Source: Nocardia harenae NBRC 108248 (GTDB lineage Bacteria; Actinomycetota; Actinomycetes; Mycobacteriales; Mycobacteriaceae). From it: a stretch of 64,000 nt of DNA. The stretch spans positions 372,001-436,000 of the forward strand of contig NZ_BDBH01000007.1 of NCBI RefSeq assembly GCF_001612885.1. The letters run 5' to 3'. The notes under the pieces were generated by a model. The model was not told where the DNA came from and searched no databases. It saw only the letters and a list, made by a program, of their open reading frames with translations. Shown in pieces: positions 1 to 8,559 of this stretch. The position numbers and the translations under genes are program-made. The first letter of the stretch is position 1, and every line of letters begins with the position of its first letter.

Positions 1-3000
1 CGGGGGGACAACCCCGTTCCGGTCCCGCCCAGCGTCGTCGCCGATGGCGGCGACCGGCAGCAGCGGCTGACCGCGCTGCTCACCGACAGCGACGGCGTCC
101 TGATCGCCGCCGACCCGGCCACCGACGTCCTGGCGGGCACCGCGTTCATGCTGCTCACCGGCGACCTGGCCGCCGCCGAACCCGGCATCGACGGGGACGA
201 CGCGGTGCTCGCGCACCTGTCGACCTTCGTCGGCCATCCGCTCGCCGCCGCCCCCGACCCGGACGGCGGCCCGCGCCGCAACGGCCTGACCCGGACCCAG
301 ATGTGGCTCGGGGCGCCGCGCGTCCGGCAGGGGGACCTGGCGGCGCTGGAACAGCAGCTGTCCGATATCGACCGGCAGGTGCGGCTGCTCGGCGAGGGCG
401 GTGCGGCGGCGGTGAGCCTGCGCGGCCGAACCCAACCCGATCCCGGCTCCAGCCTGGTGAACGGCATCTTCGTGCCGCAGCGGGCGGTCTCGCTCTCGGT
501 GATCTATCCGCACGGCGCGAAGGGCCCGCTGTGGTGCGACCCGCTCGGCCGGGCGCTCTACACCCAGCCGCCCGTGCAGCTGCTCACCGATGCCGAGATG
601 GTGGTGTCGACGACGACCCGGGCCGGCATCGACGCGCTCGCGGCGGCGGCGGCGCGGCAGCCGCGGCCCGCGCCGCCGCCGTGGCCGGAACCGGGGCGGC
701 ACCGTGCGCTGCCCGCCCCCGGCCCGGTGCACCCCGGCACCGACCCCGCCGCGCAGCGCGCGCTGGAATCCGCCATGACCGTGGACGGCGAGCACATCGC
801 GGGCGCCGATCCGCGGACCCATCCGGCCGATCCGGGGAATCCGGCGGCGGTGCCGTGGGGCGCGGCGATCAACCCCGGCAATGGCACGGGCAACGAGCTC
901 GACAGCGCCCTCGCGGCGCTCGCCACCTTCTGGGGCGCGCCGCGGGTGGCCGCGCCCGCCGACCCGTCCGCCACCCCGATCACCGGCCCCGATGGGTTCG
1001 TCGCCGCCGAGCGCTGGCTCGGCGGCGGCCTGATGAACGCCGCGGACCCCGGCCGGACGATCGCCGAGCAGGCGGCGCTGATCGCGAACGGCGTGCGCAG
1101 GCTGGGACCGGGCGCGGCCGCGCTGGTGGCCGGCTTCGCCGCGCAGCCGGGGGCGGACGGCCCGCCGGTGCGCAGCACCCGGATCGCGGTGCTGCTCATG
1201 CCGGTCGGCGCCGACACTCCGGTGTGGCTCGACCCGGTGCGCGGAGCCGTCTCCGAGACGCCGTCCGCGGAGTTCCTGAGCGGGCTGCACATGCTGAACT
1301 TCGTCCCGGCCACCCGGGAACAGGTGGCCGATGCCGCGGAGCCGCGGCTGCCTGCCCCCCGGATCCCGGACCCGGCCGGGAACCGGACGTTCGGCAGCGG
1401 TGGCCACCGGCGGCTGGAGACCGTGCAGCACCAGCGCGCCCTCGAGGATGCGGTGCGCGGGCCGGACGGGCCGGTGCCGTTCGTGCACCCGGGCACCTTT
1501 CCCTCCCCGGTCTTCCCGATGGGGCGCAGGATCAACGGCCCCGGACCGACCGCGCCGGGGCGCTCGCACAACATCGCCGACACCGCGCTGAGCGCGATCG
1601 CCACCTGGATGGGGCTGCCGCGGGTCTCGGTGCCGTCCTGGCACCCCGCGCTCGACGCGGCCGGGGGAATGCCGCGGATCGAGCGCTACCTGGGCAGCGG
1701 GTTCCGGCGCGCTCCCGGGGTCCCGGTCCGGACCCACCTGGCGAATATCCAGCGCGACATCGCCGACCGCGGACCGCGCTGGGCGGCGGTCGTGCTGACC
1801 GTCCAGTTCGCCCGCGATCCGCAGGGCGCCCTGCTGACCGGCCCGAACGGCACCCCGGTGCCGCAGGGCGGGGAGTTGCGGCAGCTGGTGTTCCCCGAGG
1901 GCGCCGCGGCGCCGGTGTGGTGGGACGCCCAGCACCTCCAGGTCACCGACGAGCTGGACGACAGCGCGATCGATCGGGCCGACATGGTGCTGTCCGTCCC
2001 GGTCACCGCGGTGCAACTGGCACACGCCGAGTTCTTCCTCGGCTCGGCCGCGGACGGCCCCGCGCCGTCGTCCGGGGCGAGCTCGCCCGCCGCGACCTCG
2101 CCCGGCCCGCCGACGTTGCCCGCGCGGACGTTGCCCGCGCCGCTGACCGCACAGCAGCTGGCGCTGATCCCGCGGCCGTCCATGGTCATGTTCCCCGGCA
2201 CCTACCGCAGCACCGACCTCGGCGCGCTCCGTAGGCTCGAAGACGAGCTGCGGACCGCCGACGGCTACGCCTTTCAGCAGCACCCGGGGTTCTACCCGCC
2301 GTGGGGGCAGCAGCCGTTCGGGAAGTCGCTGAACGTGCCGGGGACGGGCGTCGTCGGCGGCGACATCAACTGCCACCTCTGCGTGCTCGCGCTGTTCTCC
2401 ACCATGCTCGGCAAGCCGGATATCGCCGGGCCGCGGATCGGGCCGTCCGCGCTCGACCTCGGCAATCGCACGCGAGCCGAGACCGAGCAGTGGCTCGGCT
2501 CGGCCCGGGTGGAGCCGGGGCTGCAGGCCGACGGTCGCGCCCACCGGCCCGACGAGGGCTTTCGCGCCGCCTACGACCTGATCGAGGCGGCAGGCCCCGG
2601 CGCCTTCGGCTACATCGGAATCGGCTGGCACAAGGTGAATTCGGCGGGCGTCAAGCAGTACACCGCGGCCGGTTCGCCGGTCTCGGACTCCGCGCACGCG
2701 ATCGCGCTCGTGTACCCGGACCCCGGCACCCCGCTGCCGGACGGGACGACGGCGAACGGGCCGGTCTGGATCGATCCGCAGGCCGGCTGGGTGAGCAGCA
2801 CCCTGCCCGCCAACTACGCGGACCGGGTCGCCGCGATGACCTTCGCCGGGGCGACGCCTGCCCAGGTCGCCGCGGCAGCTGCCCACCGGGCGGCACTCCA
2901 GGAGGCACTGGGCGGGCCGAGCGCGCTGAGCACCGTCCCCTTCCGGCATCCGGGCACCTACTCCGCGACCGGCGGCGTCCCGTACGGCTCGCTGGTGCTG

Positions 3001-4146
3001 CTGCGGCCGGACGGCGAACCGGCGCGCTACAACGACATGCAGGTCGTGGCCGCCGCGCTCGCGTCGTTCGCCGGAACGCCGCGGTTCGCCGCGCCGGTGC
3101 GCGCGAGCCACCTCGTCGGGCCGGGAACCGAGCGGGGCGCGCTGTACTCGGATCCGGCGCGCAGTTCGCCGAGGGCGTGGTTCGGGCACCAGCAGCTGGT
3201 CCAGCCGGGGCTGGCGCACCACACCATCGCCGAGCGTATGCAGATCGCACAGGACGCGGTCACTCAGCTCGGCCCCGGCGCGTCCGGCGCGCTGACCTTC
3301 CACGGGCGCCGGGATCCGCTGATCCTGGTGTACCCCATCGACCCGGCGGTGCCGGGGGCGATCTGGTGGGATCCGATCGCAGGCACCTACGCCGACTCCC
3401 CGCCCACCGTCCCGGACGGGCCGGTCGTCTTCCTGTACGGGAGCGCGCTGACGCTGCTGAACGGGCTCAGGGCCACGGTGCCGACCGATCCGGGGCTCGC
3501 CGCGAGCCGGGCGCGGCACGCGAGCCCGGCGCAGGCCGCCGCGGTCGCCGCACCGGCACCGTCCCGCCCGGTCTCGCTGAGCCAGCCGCCCGCGCTCGAC
3601 GGCCGGGTGACCGTCGAGCGCAGCGACGGGGACGGGCCGCCCGCGCCCCCGACCGGGACCGCCGAGGAGCCGCCCGAGTTCGACGGTCGGGTGACCGCCG
3701 AGCGCAGCGACGGGGACGGGCCGCCCGCGCCCCTGACCGGGACCCTCGAGGAACCACCCGCCCCCGCGCCGCGCCCGCTGCCGTCGAACGATGCCGACGC
3801 GGGCACGCGTGGCAGCGTGGAAGTCCCGCCTGCCGAACCGGATTCCGCCACGGCACACCGCTCCGGCCCCCGCCTGCTCCGCCCCGGCCGCGCCCGCCCG
3901 CAGCGGGTCCGGCCCGAGGAGTGGCAGCCGATCCCCGAGTTCACCGCCCCCGACCCACCCCCGATCGACTGGATTCCCGGCGACGGGGAGGCCGACCCCC
4001 GCATGGCGGCCGAGCCGCGCGACGCACTCGCCGGACCGCGCGCGGCCCGCCCCCTCCTCGACCCCGCGCTGCCGCCGGAGCCGCTGCGCCCCGCGCCCGG
4101 CGCCGACGATCCGCTCCCGGATGTCGATATCCCTTTCACGCTCTGA
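1..4146 (+). CDS. Papain-like (Tox-PL-type) repeat protein, 5'-truncated by window edge
   Basis: The reading frame is open to base 1, so the true start lies outside the window; an ATG at 148 is only the first internal Met. About 1380 residues are visible. They contain five degenerate copies of a roughly 190-residue module, near 1-620, 735-1330, 1485-2040, 2185-2870 and 2940-3480. Each ends in a strand like VWLDP, VWIDP or IWWDP. Only copy four keeps a full papain-like triad: Cys in INCHLC (codon at 2371), His in SAHAIAL (2695) and Asp in VWIDPQ (2773). The other copies have lost Cys and His but kept the Asp. The C-terminal 280 residues are Pro-rich, with a duplicated 27-residue segment, and end in DVDIPFTL. 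Its neighbours are ESX cargo genes, so I infer an exported toxin or toxin-like protein. No N-terminal secretion domain is visible because of the truncation. Papain-fold assignment is moderately sure; activity is inference. Confidence 0.7.
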   Translation, partial: RGDNPVPVPPSVVADGGDRQQRLTALLTDSDGVLIAADPATDVLAGTAFMLLTGDLAAAEPGIDGDDAVLAHLSTFVGHPLAAAPDPDGGPRRNGLTRTQMWLGAPRVRQGDLAALEQQLSDIDRQVRLLGEGGAAAVSLRGRTQPDPGSSLVNGIFVPQRAVSLSVIYPHGAKGPLWCDPLGRALYTQPPVQLLTDAEMVVSTTTRAGIDALAAAAARQPRPAPPPWPEPGRHRALPAPGPVHPGTDPAAQRALESAMTVDGEHIAGADPRTHPADPGNPAAVPWGAAINPGNGTGNELDSALAALATFWGAPRVAAPADPSATPITGPDGFVAAERWLGGGLMNAADPGRTIAEQAALIANGVRRLGPGAAALVAGFAAQPGADGPPVRSTRIAVLLMPVGADTPVWLDPVRGAVSETPSAEFLSGLHMLNFVPATREQVADAAEPRLPAPRIPDPAGNRTFGSGGHRRLETVQHQRALEDAVRGPDGPVPFVHPGTFPSPVFPMGRRINGPGPTAPGRSHNIADTALSAIATWMGLPRVSVPSWHPALDAAGGMPRIERYLGSGFRRAPGVPVRTHLANIQRDIADRGPRWAAVVLTVQFARDPQGALLTGPNGTPVPQGGELRQLVFPEGAAAPVWWDAQHLQVTDELDDSAIDRADMVLSVPVTAVQLAHAEFFLGSAADGPAPSSGASSPAATSPGPPTLPARTLPAPLTAQQLALIPRPSMVMFPGTYRSTDLGALRRLEDELRTADGYAFQQHPGFYPPWGQQPFGKSLNVPGTGVVGGDINCHLCVLALFSTMLGKPDIAGPRIGPSALDLGNRTRAETEQWLGSARVEPGLQADGRAHRPDEGFRAAYDLIEAAGPGAFGYIGIGWHKVNSAGVKQYTAAGSPVSDSAHAIALVYPDPGTPLPDGTTANGPVWIDPQAGWVSSTLPANYADRVAAMTFAGATPAQVAAAAAHRAALQEALGGPSALSTVPFRHPGTYSATGGVPYGSLVLLRPDGEPARYNDMQVVAAALASFAGTPRFAAPVRASHLVGPGTERGALYSDPARSSPRAWFGHQQLVQPGLAHHTIAERMQIAQDAVTQLGPGASGALTFHGRRDPLILVYPIDPAVPGAIWWDPIAGTYADSPPTVPDGPVVFLYGSALTLLNGLRATVPTDPGLAASRARHASPAQAAAVAAPAPSRPVSLSQPPALDGRVTVERSDGDGPPAPPTGTAEEPPEFDGRVTAERSDGDGPPAPLTGTLEEPPAPAPRPLPSNDADAGTRGSVEVPPAEPDSATAHRSGPRLLRPGRARPQRVRPEEWQPIPEFTAPDPPPIDWIPGDGEADPRMAAEPRDALAGPRAARPLLDPALPPEPLRPAPGADDPLPDVDIPFTL
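3598..3762 (+). repeat. In-frame tandem duplication (two copies of about 84 bp)
   Basis: Two adjacent in-frame copies encode DGRVTVERSDGDGPPAP and DGRVTAERSDGDGPPAP, each followed by TGT.EEPP. They lie in the Pro-rich tail of the papain-repeat protein. The near identity of the copies suggests a recent slippage or recombination duplication in a disordered linker. Confidence 0.75.
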
Positions 4147-4265
4147 CATTTCGACGACTCCGGCTAACCGGAACAGTGCGGGCAATGTCACGTTGGCACA
4201 GCTGCCACCGGGCGTTCAACGAGGTTCGCTCCAATAGCGGGATACGTCTCGCAAGGAGGACAGCG

Positions 4266-4307
4266 ATGCCCCGGCAGCCGGAGACCGATCCGATCGTGCG
4301 CGCATGA
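4266..4307 (+). CDS. 13-codon leader peptide coupled to the next gene
   Basis: A strong Shine-Dalgarno (AAGGAGGA, 4253-4260) precedes an ATG at 4266 that opens the reading frame MPRQPETDPIVRA. Its TGA (4305-4307) overlaps the ATG (4304) of the following large gene as ATGA. The downstream ATG has no good ribosome site of its own, so translation of the WXG-like protein probably depends on ribosomes ending this leader. The peptide itself matches nothing I recognise. An alternative is that the leader Met is an ancestral start put out of frame. Confidence 0.5.
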   Translation: MPRQPETDPIVRA

Positions 4308-7300
4308 GCCTGCACCTGCCGGAGGAACTCCGCTGGCTCGGCTGGGTGGCGGGCGCCGCGTGGCCCGACGGCGACGAGGACGCGGCCTGGGCGACCTCGA
4401 GGGCGTGGGAAGCGGCGAGCAAGGAGATCACCGCCCTGCTCACCAAGCTCGACGAGGCCAAGCGTGCCACCCTCGACGCCTACCCGGCCGGCGCCGCGGG
4501 GGCGGAGATGGGCGCCAGGTACGACGTCCTCCGCACCGGCGACCAGTCGATGGAGGCGCTCGCCGAGGCCATGCTCGCGGTCTCGGACTCGGCCTTCGAC
4601 ATGGGCACCGAGCTCCAGGCGACCAAGCTCACGATCATCGTCACGCTGTGCTGGCTCGCCGCCGAGATCGCCTGGGCCAAGCTGTTCCCGCCGACCACGG
4701 CCGCCGTCGAGGCCGCCGCCATCCTCACCACGCGTTCGTTCCTCAAGGTCATGCAGGACAGCGTGCAGAAGACCATCGCCAATATCGCGGCCCGCATGGG
4801 CGCCCCGCAGCTCGAGCGGCACTTCTGGAAGAGCCTGTTCCACGGCAAGCTGGTGGCGCCGACCGCGAAGGGCTGGGGCGTGTACGGCGCCCGCGCGGGC
4901 GAGGCGGTCGCGATCGCGGGCGGTATCAACGCCGCGGTGCAGGTCGGCCAGATCGCCGACGACAAGCGCAGGGAGTTCAACGGCAAGGAATTCGGCTTCT
5001 CGGTGCTCGGCGGCGTCGCGGGCGCGCTGCCCGCGCGCGAGATCGGCCGCTTTCTCGGGCACGTCTCCAACAAGGCGGGCGACAAGATCATCGCCAAGAC
5101 CGGTGCGAACCTGGACAACGCCTGGTACCGCGGATTCCGCGGCGTGATGATCGGCTCGATCGCCGACGGCGCGGGCGCCATCGCGGGCAACCTCGCGGTG
5201 GGCGTGGCCAACGTCGCCACCGGTGGCAGCTTCGCCGATTCGTTCCTCTCCGGCGAGGGCTGGGTCGGCGGCTTCGTGCAGGGCGCCCTGGTCGGTGGCG
5301 CGCGCGGCGCCTCGGTGTACAGCGGGCACATCCCCAAGGTCGGCGAGGGGATCACGCCGGGTCAGTTCCGGCGGGACAACTGGCGCGGCGCGGTTTGGTT
5401 CTTCCCGAAGTCGGTGGGGACGGGGTTCTTTCCGCTGAAACCCGCGCCTGCGGCGGTGACGACCGACGGTTCGGGGCACGGCGGAATACCGATGACGCCC
5501 CTCGACGGCACCGGCGGCGCGCTTCCGGCGGGCGGGGCGCCGGTGGCGGGCGGGGCGACCAGCGACGCTCCACCGCCCGGCGGGCGCCCCGCGGGGCCGC
5601 AGGTCACCGCAGGCGGGCCTGCCACCGGGAGCCAGGGGAACCTCGCTGGCACACCGGTGAACTCCGGCGCGACTCCCGTCGCGAATACCGGTGGCGTGGT
5701 GGCGAATACGGGCAGCCCGGTGCAGCCGAACGGCTTCGCCGCGGTCGGGGGCGAATCCGCCGGTTTCGGCGGCGGTGCCACCGGTACCCAGGGCGGCGGC
5801 AACACCGTCGCAGCCGGTGGCCAGTTCGGCGGCGGTGACAGCTTCGGCCAGGCCGGGCAGTCGGGCGGCGGGTCCGGTACGCAGGGCGGCCCCGTCGGCG
5901 ACGGCAACACGGTCGTGCACGGCGGGCACACCGACGGCGGACAATCGGGCTTCACCGGCCAGCAGCCGAACTCCACCTGGTACCAGAGCGATTCCGGCAG
6001 CGACACCACGAGCGAGGGTGGCCGGTCGCCGCAGGGCGCACCGCTCGGCTTCGGCGACAGCGGGCAGGCGCCGGTCAACGGTGCGCCCGGGGAGGGCGGC
6101 TTCGTCACCGACACCCGCGGCGGCCAGGAGAGCCGCCCGCTCCAGGACGAATTCGCCGCGCCCGGCAACCAGACCGGGAATCGCGACGGGTTCTCGTCCA
6201 CCGAGTCCGGGTATGTGGTCAGCCCGCTGAGCAGCCCGCTGCCGGGCGACGCCACGCCGTTCGGGGTCAGCCCGCCGGGCACGCCGGCCGGCGGGGACGG
6301 CATGTCCGCGCCGCCCGCGCCCGGCTTCTCCGGGCTCGGCGACCGGGACGGGACGGGCGAGGGCGGCTTCGGCGGCAGGCAGATCGAATCGCCGCAGGGC
6401 GGGTTCGGCGGCGACCGGAGCGGGCAGCAGGGCTTGCCGCTGTCGCCGGAGCCGGGGCCGTCCAGGGAGCCTGGGTTCGGCGGCGTTCCCGTCGGCGTCG
6501 GTGCGCCGCTCGGCGGGCAGCCGCCGGTCGGGCACGGCGCGCCGCTCCCGCCCGCCGGGGACAACTCGCCGCCGCACTCGCCGAACCAGAACTCCGGCGG
6601 TGAATCCCCGGCCAATCGGGAGCGGCGCACGCAGCTGCCGAAGCTGGTGACCTCGGTCCCGCCGCCAGGGCGCGTCGAGGGTATGTCGGGGCAGCCCTCC
6701 CACCGGGCGGACTCGCCGACGATTCCGGGTTTCGAGCCCATCGGCCAGCCGGGCAGCACCCCGTTCCGGCCGAACCTCGCGCCGCTCGGCATCGACGGCT
6801 CGGCCCAGCCACCCGGCGGCACCCCCCTGGCCGCGCCCGCGCCGATCGCGCCGGGTGGCAACCGGCCGACCTTCCTCGACCCGCCGTCGCCGAGCACGCC
6901 GACGGACCCGCCGAACTTCCTGAACCTGACCCCGACTCCGTCGCCACCGGGCCATCCGCCGAACTTCCTCGACCTGACCCCGACCCCGTCGCCGCCGCCC
7001 GGCCCCCCGTCGCCGCCCCCGATCACCGGCGACGACGGCTCGAGCAGCAGCGGTGCGAGCATCGCCACGAACGACACCAGCCATTCGACGGTGTCCGGCG
7101 TCGACACCGTCGCCAGCGCCGGCACTCAGGGCAACCTGGCGGCGCAGCACACCGACGACAAGCACGGCGCCCTCGGTCACGGCAAGGATCTGCGCGGCAA
7201 ACCGCGGCCGCAGCGCTGGCCGAACTGGCCCCACATGCCGCTGCCGTTCACTCCGCCGCAGGTTTCCGACCTGGAGTGGCTCCCGGAGGGGTCCGTCGAG

Positions 7301-7528
7301 CCGAAGGAGCCGGGGGCGAGCGACCCCGGTGCCGATCCGCCGGGCACGCCGCCGGATTCGACGGACATCGGCCGCTCCGGCGCCCGGACCGAACCGCGGG
7401 AGACCAGCGACTCGCCGCCGCCCGAGACCGGGGAACAGGTGCAGCCGGTCGACCGCGCCGGACTGGCGGAACCCCAGCCGGACGGGCAGGTGGACGTGCC
7501 GTTCACGCTCGGCAGGCCGGCGCCGTGA
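4304..7528 (+). CDS. WXG100-like (CpnT-type N-terminus) protein with Gly/Pro-rich tail
   Basis: This is a 1074-residue protein. Residues 1-130 (SLHLPEELRWLGWVAG, then WPDGDEDAAW and a helical stretch) match the WXG-like N-terminal domain of CpnT-like ESX substrates, and the same fold opens the large toxin at 54180-62486. Residues about 130-370 are Ala/Gly-rich with amphipathic helices. From about 380 to 950 the chain is Gly, Pro and Ser low complexity without recognisable domains. Near 865-920 a short segment repeats (PPNFLNLTPTPS, PPNFLDLTPTPS). The end carries the tail motif also seen in the upstream protein: MPLPFTPP, LEWLPEG and a final QVDVPFTL. No toxin domain is visible, so it may be a structural or carrier ESX substrate. 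Its start is set by coupling to the leader ending at 4307. The 159-base gap after it contains an AT-rich patch around 7560-7575 and may hold the promoter for the WXG100 gene. Confidence 0.75.
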   Translation: MSLHLPEELRWLGWVAGAAWPDGDEDAAWATSRAWEAASKEITALLTKLDEAKRATLDAYPAGAAGAEMGARYDVLRTGDQSMEALAEAMLAVSDSAFDMGTELQATKLTIIVTLCWLAAEIAWAKLFPPTTAAVEAAAILTTRSFLKVMQDSVQKTIANIAARMGAPQLERHFWKSLFHGKLVAPTAKGWGVYGARAGEAVAIAGGINAAVQVGQIADDKRREFNGKEFGFSVLGGVAGALPAREIGRFLGHVSNKAGDKIIAKTGANLDNAWYRGFRGVMIGSIADGAGAIAGNLAVGVANVATGGSFADSFLSGEGWVGGFVQGALVGGARGASVYSGHIPKVGEGITPGQFRRDNWRGAVWFFPKSVGTGFFPLKPAPAAVTTDGSGHGGIPMTPLDGTGGALPAGGAPVAGGATSDAPPPGGRPAGPQVTAGGPATGSQGNLAGTPVNSGATPVANTGGVVANTGSPVQPNGFAAVGGESAGFGGGATGTQGGGNTVAAGGQFGGGDSFGQAGQSGGGSGTQGGPVGDGNTVVHGGHTDGGQSGFTGQQPNSTWYQSDSGSDTTSEGGRSPQGAPLGFGDSGQAPVNGAPGEGGFVTDTRGGQESRPLQDEFAAPGNQTGNRDGFSSTESGYVVSPLSSPLPGDATPFGVSPPGTPAGGDGMSAPPAPGFSGLGDRDGTGEGGFGGRQIESPQGGFGGDRSGQQGLPLSPEPGPSREPGFGGVPVGVGAPLGGQPPVGHGAPLPPAGDNSPPHSPNQNSGGESPANRERRTQLPKLVTSVPPPGRVEGMSGQPSHRADSPTIPGFEPIGQPGSTPFRPNLAPLGIDGSAQPPGGTPLAAPAPIAPGGNRPTFLDPPSPSTPTDPPNFLNLTPTPSPPGHPPNFLDLTPTPSPPPGPPSPPPITGDDGSSSSGASIATNDTSHSTVSGVDTVASAGTQGNLAAQHTDDKHGALGHGKDLRGKPRPQRWPNWPHMPLPFTPPQVSDLEWLPEGSVEPKEPGASDPGADPPGTPPDSTDIGRSGARTEPRETSDSPPPETGEQVQPVDRAGLAEPQPDGQVDVPFTLGRPAP

Positions 7529-7687
7529 GGCCGCGCGGCGCGTAGCCCAGGCGCTGTGGCAAAATTCGAATTATCCTGTGCGACATCGGAAGTTCATCGG
7601 GCTGGGATGTAATGGCGGAAGAATCGCGGTTTGCTTCGGGGTCTCGCACTCCGTGCACCGTCATCGAGCCGGAAGGAGAACGGGAGC

Positions 7688-8011
7688 ATGTCGGAGGGAG
7701 TCGAAGTCGACCCGGTGGCGCTCGGCCGGGCCGCGGAGTTGACCAACGAGGTCGCGGTCGAGGTCCGCGGGGTGCTCACCGATCTGCGCGGAAAGCTGGC
7801 GGGCTACGAGGAAGCCGGCACCAACCAGCCCTGGGGCAACGACAAGATGGGCAAGAAGTTCACCACCGGTAAAAAGGACGATGGCTACCACGCCTCGCGC
7901 GACAACCTGCTGGCCGGGCTGGAGGGCACGGCGGGCACGCTCGACGAGTTCGCGACCGGCCAGCGCGACGCGGTCAAGGTGCTGACCCAGGCCGATCAGG
8001 GCGGCGTCTGA
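7688..8011 (+). CDS. WXG100-family ESX protein
   Basis: A 107-residue, all-helical small protein of WXG100 size. The helix turn carries PWGNDKMGKKF, so the W-x-G motif is a WG variant; the paralogue at 63019-63330 has AWGDDKFGARF at the same place. The start ATG at 7688 follows GGAAGGAG with good spacing; an in-frame upstream start would add a Lys/Arg-rich stretch not typical of the family. Family members are secreted, often as heterodimers, by type VII systems. Here the gene leads a run of ESX cargo genes and is followed 29 bases later by a YbaB-like gene, an order repeated at the right end of the window. A dedicated small partner is not obvious, so homodimerisation is possible. Confidence 0.85.
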   Translation: MSEGVEVDPVALGRAAELTNEVAVEVRGVLTDLRGKLAGYEEAGTNQPWGNDKMGKKFTTGKKDDGYHASRDNLLAGLEGTAGTLDEFATGQRDAVKVLTQADQGGV

Positions 8012-8040
8012 GGCGGAACCGCCGGAATCGGAGGTAGGAC

Positions 8041-8520
8041 ATGTCGAATCACCGTCTGCAGGAAGACATGGCGGTCATGCTCAACGGCCTGCGCGACCAG
8101 ATGCAGGGGATCGCGGAGGTGCAGCGCAAGCGGTCGCTGCTGACGGCGACCGTCACCGCCTGCGAGAAGCGGATCGAGGTCACGGTGAACGCGGACGGTC
8201 TGCTCATCGAGACCAAGTTCGCCGACGACATCCTCGACCTGGAGATGGACGAGATCGCGCTGAACATCACCGCCGCGGTGCAGTCCGCCGCCGCCGATGT
8301 CGCGCGGCAGGCCGCCGAACTGGCGAAACCGCTGCGCGCGCAGCGTGACGCGCTGCCGTCGCTCGCCACCATCGTCGACGGCGCGCCCGATCTCGGCGGG
8401 CTCATCCCGGTCGCGCCGGAGACCCCGAAGGTGCCGCCGAGCTCGCCGGAGTGGCCGGAAAACCGGGATCGCGAGGATGATTCGGCGCCGCGCTCGATCG
8501 TCGCCGACCGCGATTCCTGA
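8041..8520 (+). CDS. YbaB/EbfC-like protein of an ESX cargo locus
   Basis: A 159-residue protein. Residues about 15-100 have the YbaB pattern: an N-terminal helix, beta strands around VTVNADGLLIETKF, and a C-terminal helix rich in Ala. The tail contains IVDGAPDLGGLIPVAP, matched in the paralogue at 62505-63008 (IVDGMPDFAGEIPVAP). True YbaB proteins bind DNA as dimers. Actinomycete versions placed between WXG100 genes and large ESX substrates are common, but their role is not settled; an accessory or chaperone function in cargo handling is inference. It lies 29 bases after the WXG100 gene and 39 bases before the next substrate, so the three are probably one transcript. Confidence 0.75.
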   Translation: MSNHRLQEDMAVMLNGLRDQMQGIAEVQRKRSLLTATVTACEKRIEVTVNADGLLIETKFADDILDLEMDEIALNITAAVQSAAADVARQAAELAKPLRAQRDALPSLATIVDGAPDLGGLIPVAPETPKVPPSSPEWPENRDREDDSAPRSIVADRDS

Positions 8521-8559
8521 ATTCCGCACCGTCGAGCACCACCGACAGAGGGACACTTG

